Shown here: positions 14,937 to 15,462 of the stretch, in pieces
Numbering within the stretch: position 1 is the first letter of the stretch
Layout: each line of letters opens with the position of its first letter
Assembly (NCBI GenBank): GCA_003490025.1
Contig: DNJC01000124.1
Location: forward strand, 416 to 15,877
DNA length: 15,462 bases
DNA from: Geobacter sp.
GTDB taxonomy: Bacteria; Desulfobacterota; Desulfuromonadia; Geobacterales; Geobacteraceae
Direction of reading: 5' to 3'
Notes under the pieces: model-generated
Told to the model about the DNA's origin: nothing
What the model saw: only the letters and a program-made list of their open reading frames with translations
Databases searched by the model: none
Program-made: the position numbers and the translations under genes

Positions 14937-15462
14937 CTAGGAGCTGACAGCGACGTTGCGCAGCAGGGCCAGTTCGTCCAGCACCTTTCCGGAGCCGAGG
15001 ACGACGCAGGAAAGCGGGTCCTCCGCGGTCACCACGGGGAGGCCGGTTTCCTCGCGCAGGAGGACGTCGAGGTTCCTGAGCAGCGCGCCGCCACCCGCAA
15101 GGACGATACCCTTGTCGACCAGGTCGGCGGCGAGTTCGGGAGGGGTGCGCTCCAGGCAGTTGCGGACCGCATCGACGATGGCCGTGACCGGCTCGGAAAG
15201 CGCCTCGCGGATCTCGTTGGAGTCGATCTCGGTGGTCTTCGGGATGCCGGACACCAGGTCACGCCCCTTGACCTCCATGTGCAGCAGCTCGGTGCCGGGG
15301 TACGCCTCGCCGATCTCTATCTTGATCAGCTCCGCCATGCGGTCGCCGATGATCAGGTTGTACTTTCTCTTGATGTACTGGACGATCGCCTCGTCCATCT
15401 TGTCGCCGCCCACCCTGACGCTCTTGGTGTAGACGATGCCGGCAAGCGAGATGACGGCGACC
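14937..15462 (-). CDS. mreB: Rod-shape-determining protein MreB, C-terminal part (5' end beyond window)
   Basis: The visible 174 residues are the C-terminal half of the bacterial actin MreB, which forms filaments under the inner membrane and guides cell-wall elongation. Recognisable segments are VRVGGDKMDEAIVQYIKRKYN, shown here by its GGDKMDEAI core, IGDRMAE, KTTEI, the nucleotide-binding GIVLAGGGALLRNLD, and GLPVVTAEDPL. The stop TAG is at 14937-14939. The frame runs open to the window edge, so the start is not seen. Sequence and spacing look normal. Confidence 0.96.
   Translation of the reverse strand, partial: VAVISLAGIVYTKSVRVGGDKMDEAIVQYIKRKYNLIIGDRMAELIKIEIGEAYPGTELLHMEVKGRDLVSGIPKTTEIDSNEIREALSEPVTAIVDAVRNCLERTPPELAADLVDKGIVLAGGGALLRNLDVLLREETGLPVVTAEDPLSCVVLGSGKVLDELALLRNVAVSS

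Overview
The window is GC-rich, and every gene I can support lies on the minus strand. It reads like a chromosomal segment from a Geobacter-like bacterium (Desulfuromonadia: Geobacter, Geomonas or Citrifermentans type). That placement is inferred from codon bias and gene mix: MreB, heptose biosynthesis, a PEP-CTERM protein, and a two-partner secretion locus with CHAT and CHASE2 genes. No marker here fixes the species.

In transcription order (right to left), the first block is envelope housekeeping. It holds the C-terminal part of mreB (cut by the window edge), a family 2-type glycosyltransferase, gmhA and gmhB (ADP-heptose precursors for LPS core), an unrecognised 741-aa protein with a CX4CXC motif, and a TauE/SafE (YfcA-like) permease overlapping it by 4 nt. 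A clear rho-independent terminator at 9294-9317 closes the block. Between the glycosyltransferase and gmhA lie two near-identical 54/55-nt repeat units, each a C-rich/G-rich segment joined to a REP-like hairpin. One of them supplies the glycosyltransferase stop codon.

The second block follows an AT-rich, promoter-like stretch of about 250 nt. It starts with a secreted PEP-CTERM protein (267 aa), followed by a 43-codon remnant of another PEP-CTERM gene that retains only the sorting tail. Next comes a tight four-gene cluster: a TpsA exoprotein (903 aa, haemagglutinin-type secretion domain and beta-helix repeats), its TpsB outer-membrane transporter (583 aa), a signal-peptide-bearing TPR-CHAT caspase-like protease (782 aa), and a CHASE2-domain membrane sensor that runs off the left edge.

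The four-gene cluster is the most interesting part. A working model is that TpsB exports TpsA, the exported CHAT protease acts on TpsA or on the secretion machinery from the periplasm, and the CHASE2 protein senses an extracytoplasmic condition. TpsA ends in a distinctive module (Cys869 followed by an SSF...GRDGL motif) that is a candidate processing or anchoring signal. The gene calls rest on clear motifs; the functional link between them is inference. No RNA genes, CRISPR arrays, insertion sequences or replication origins were seen.
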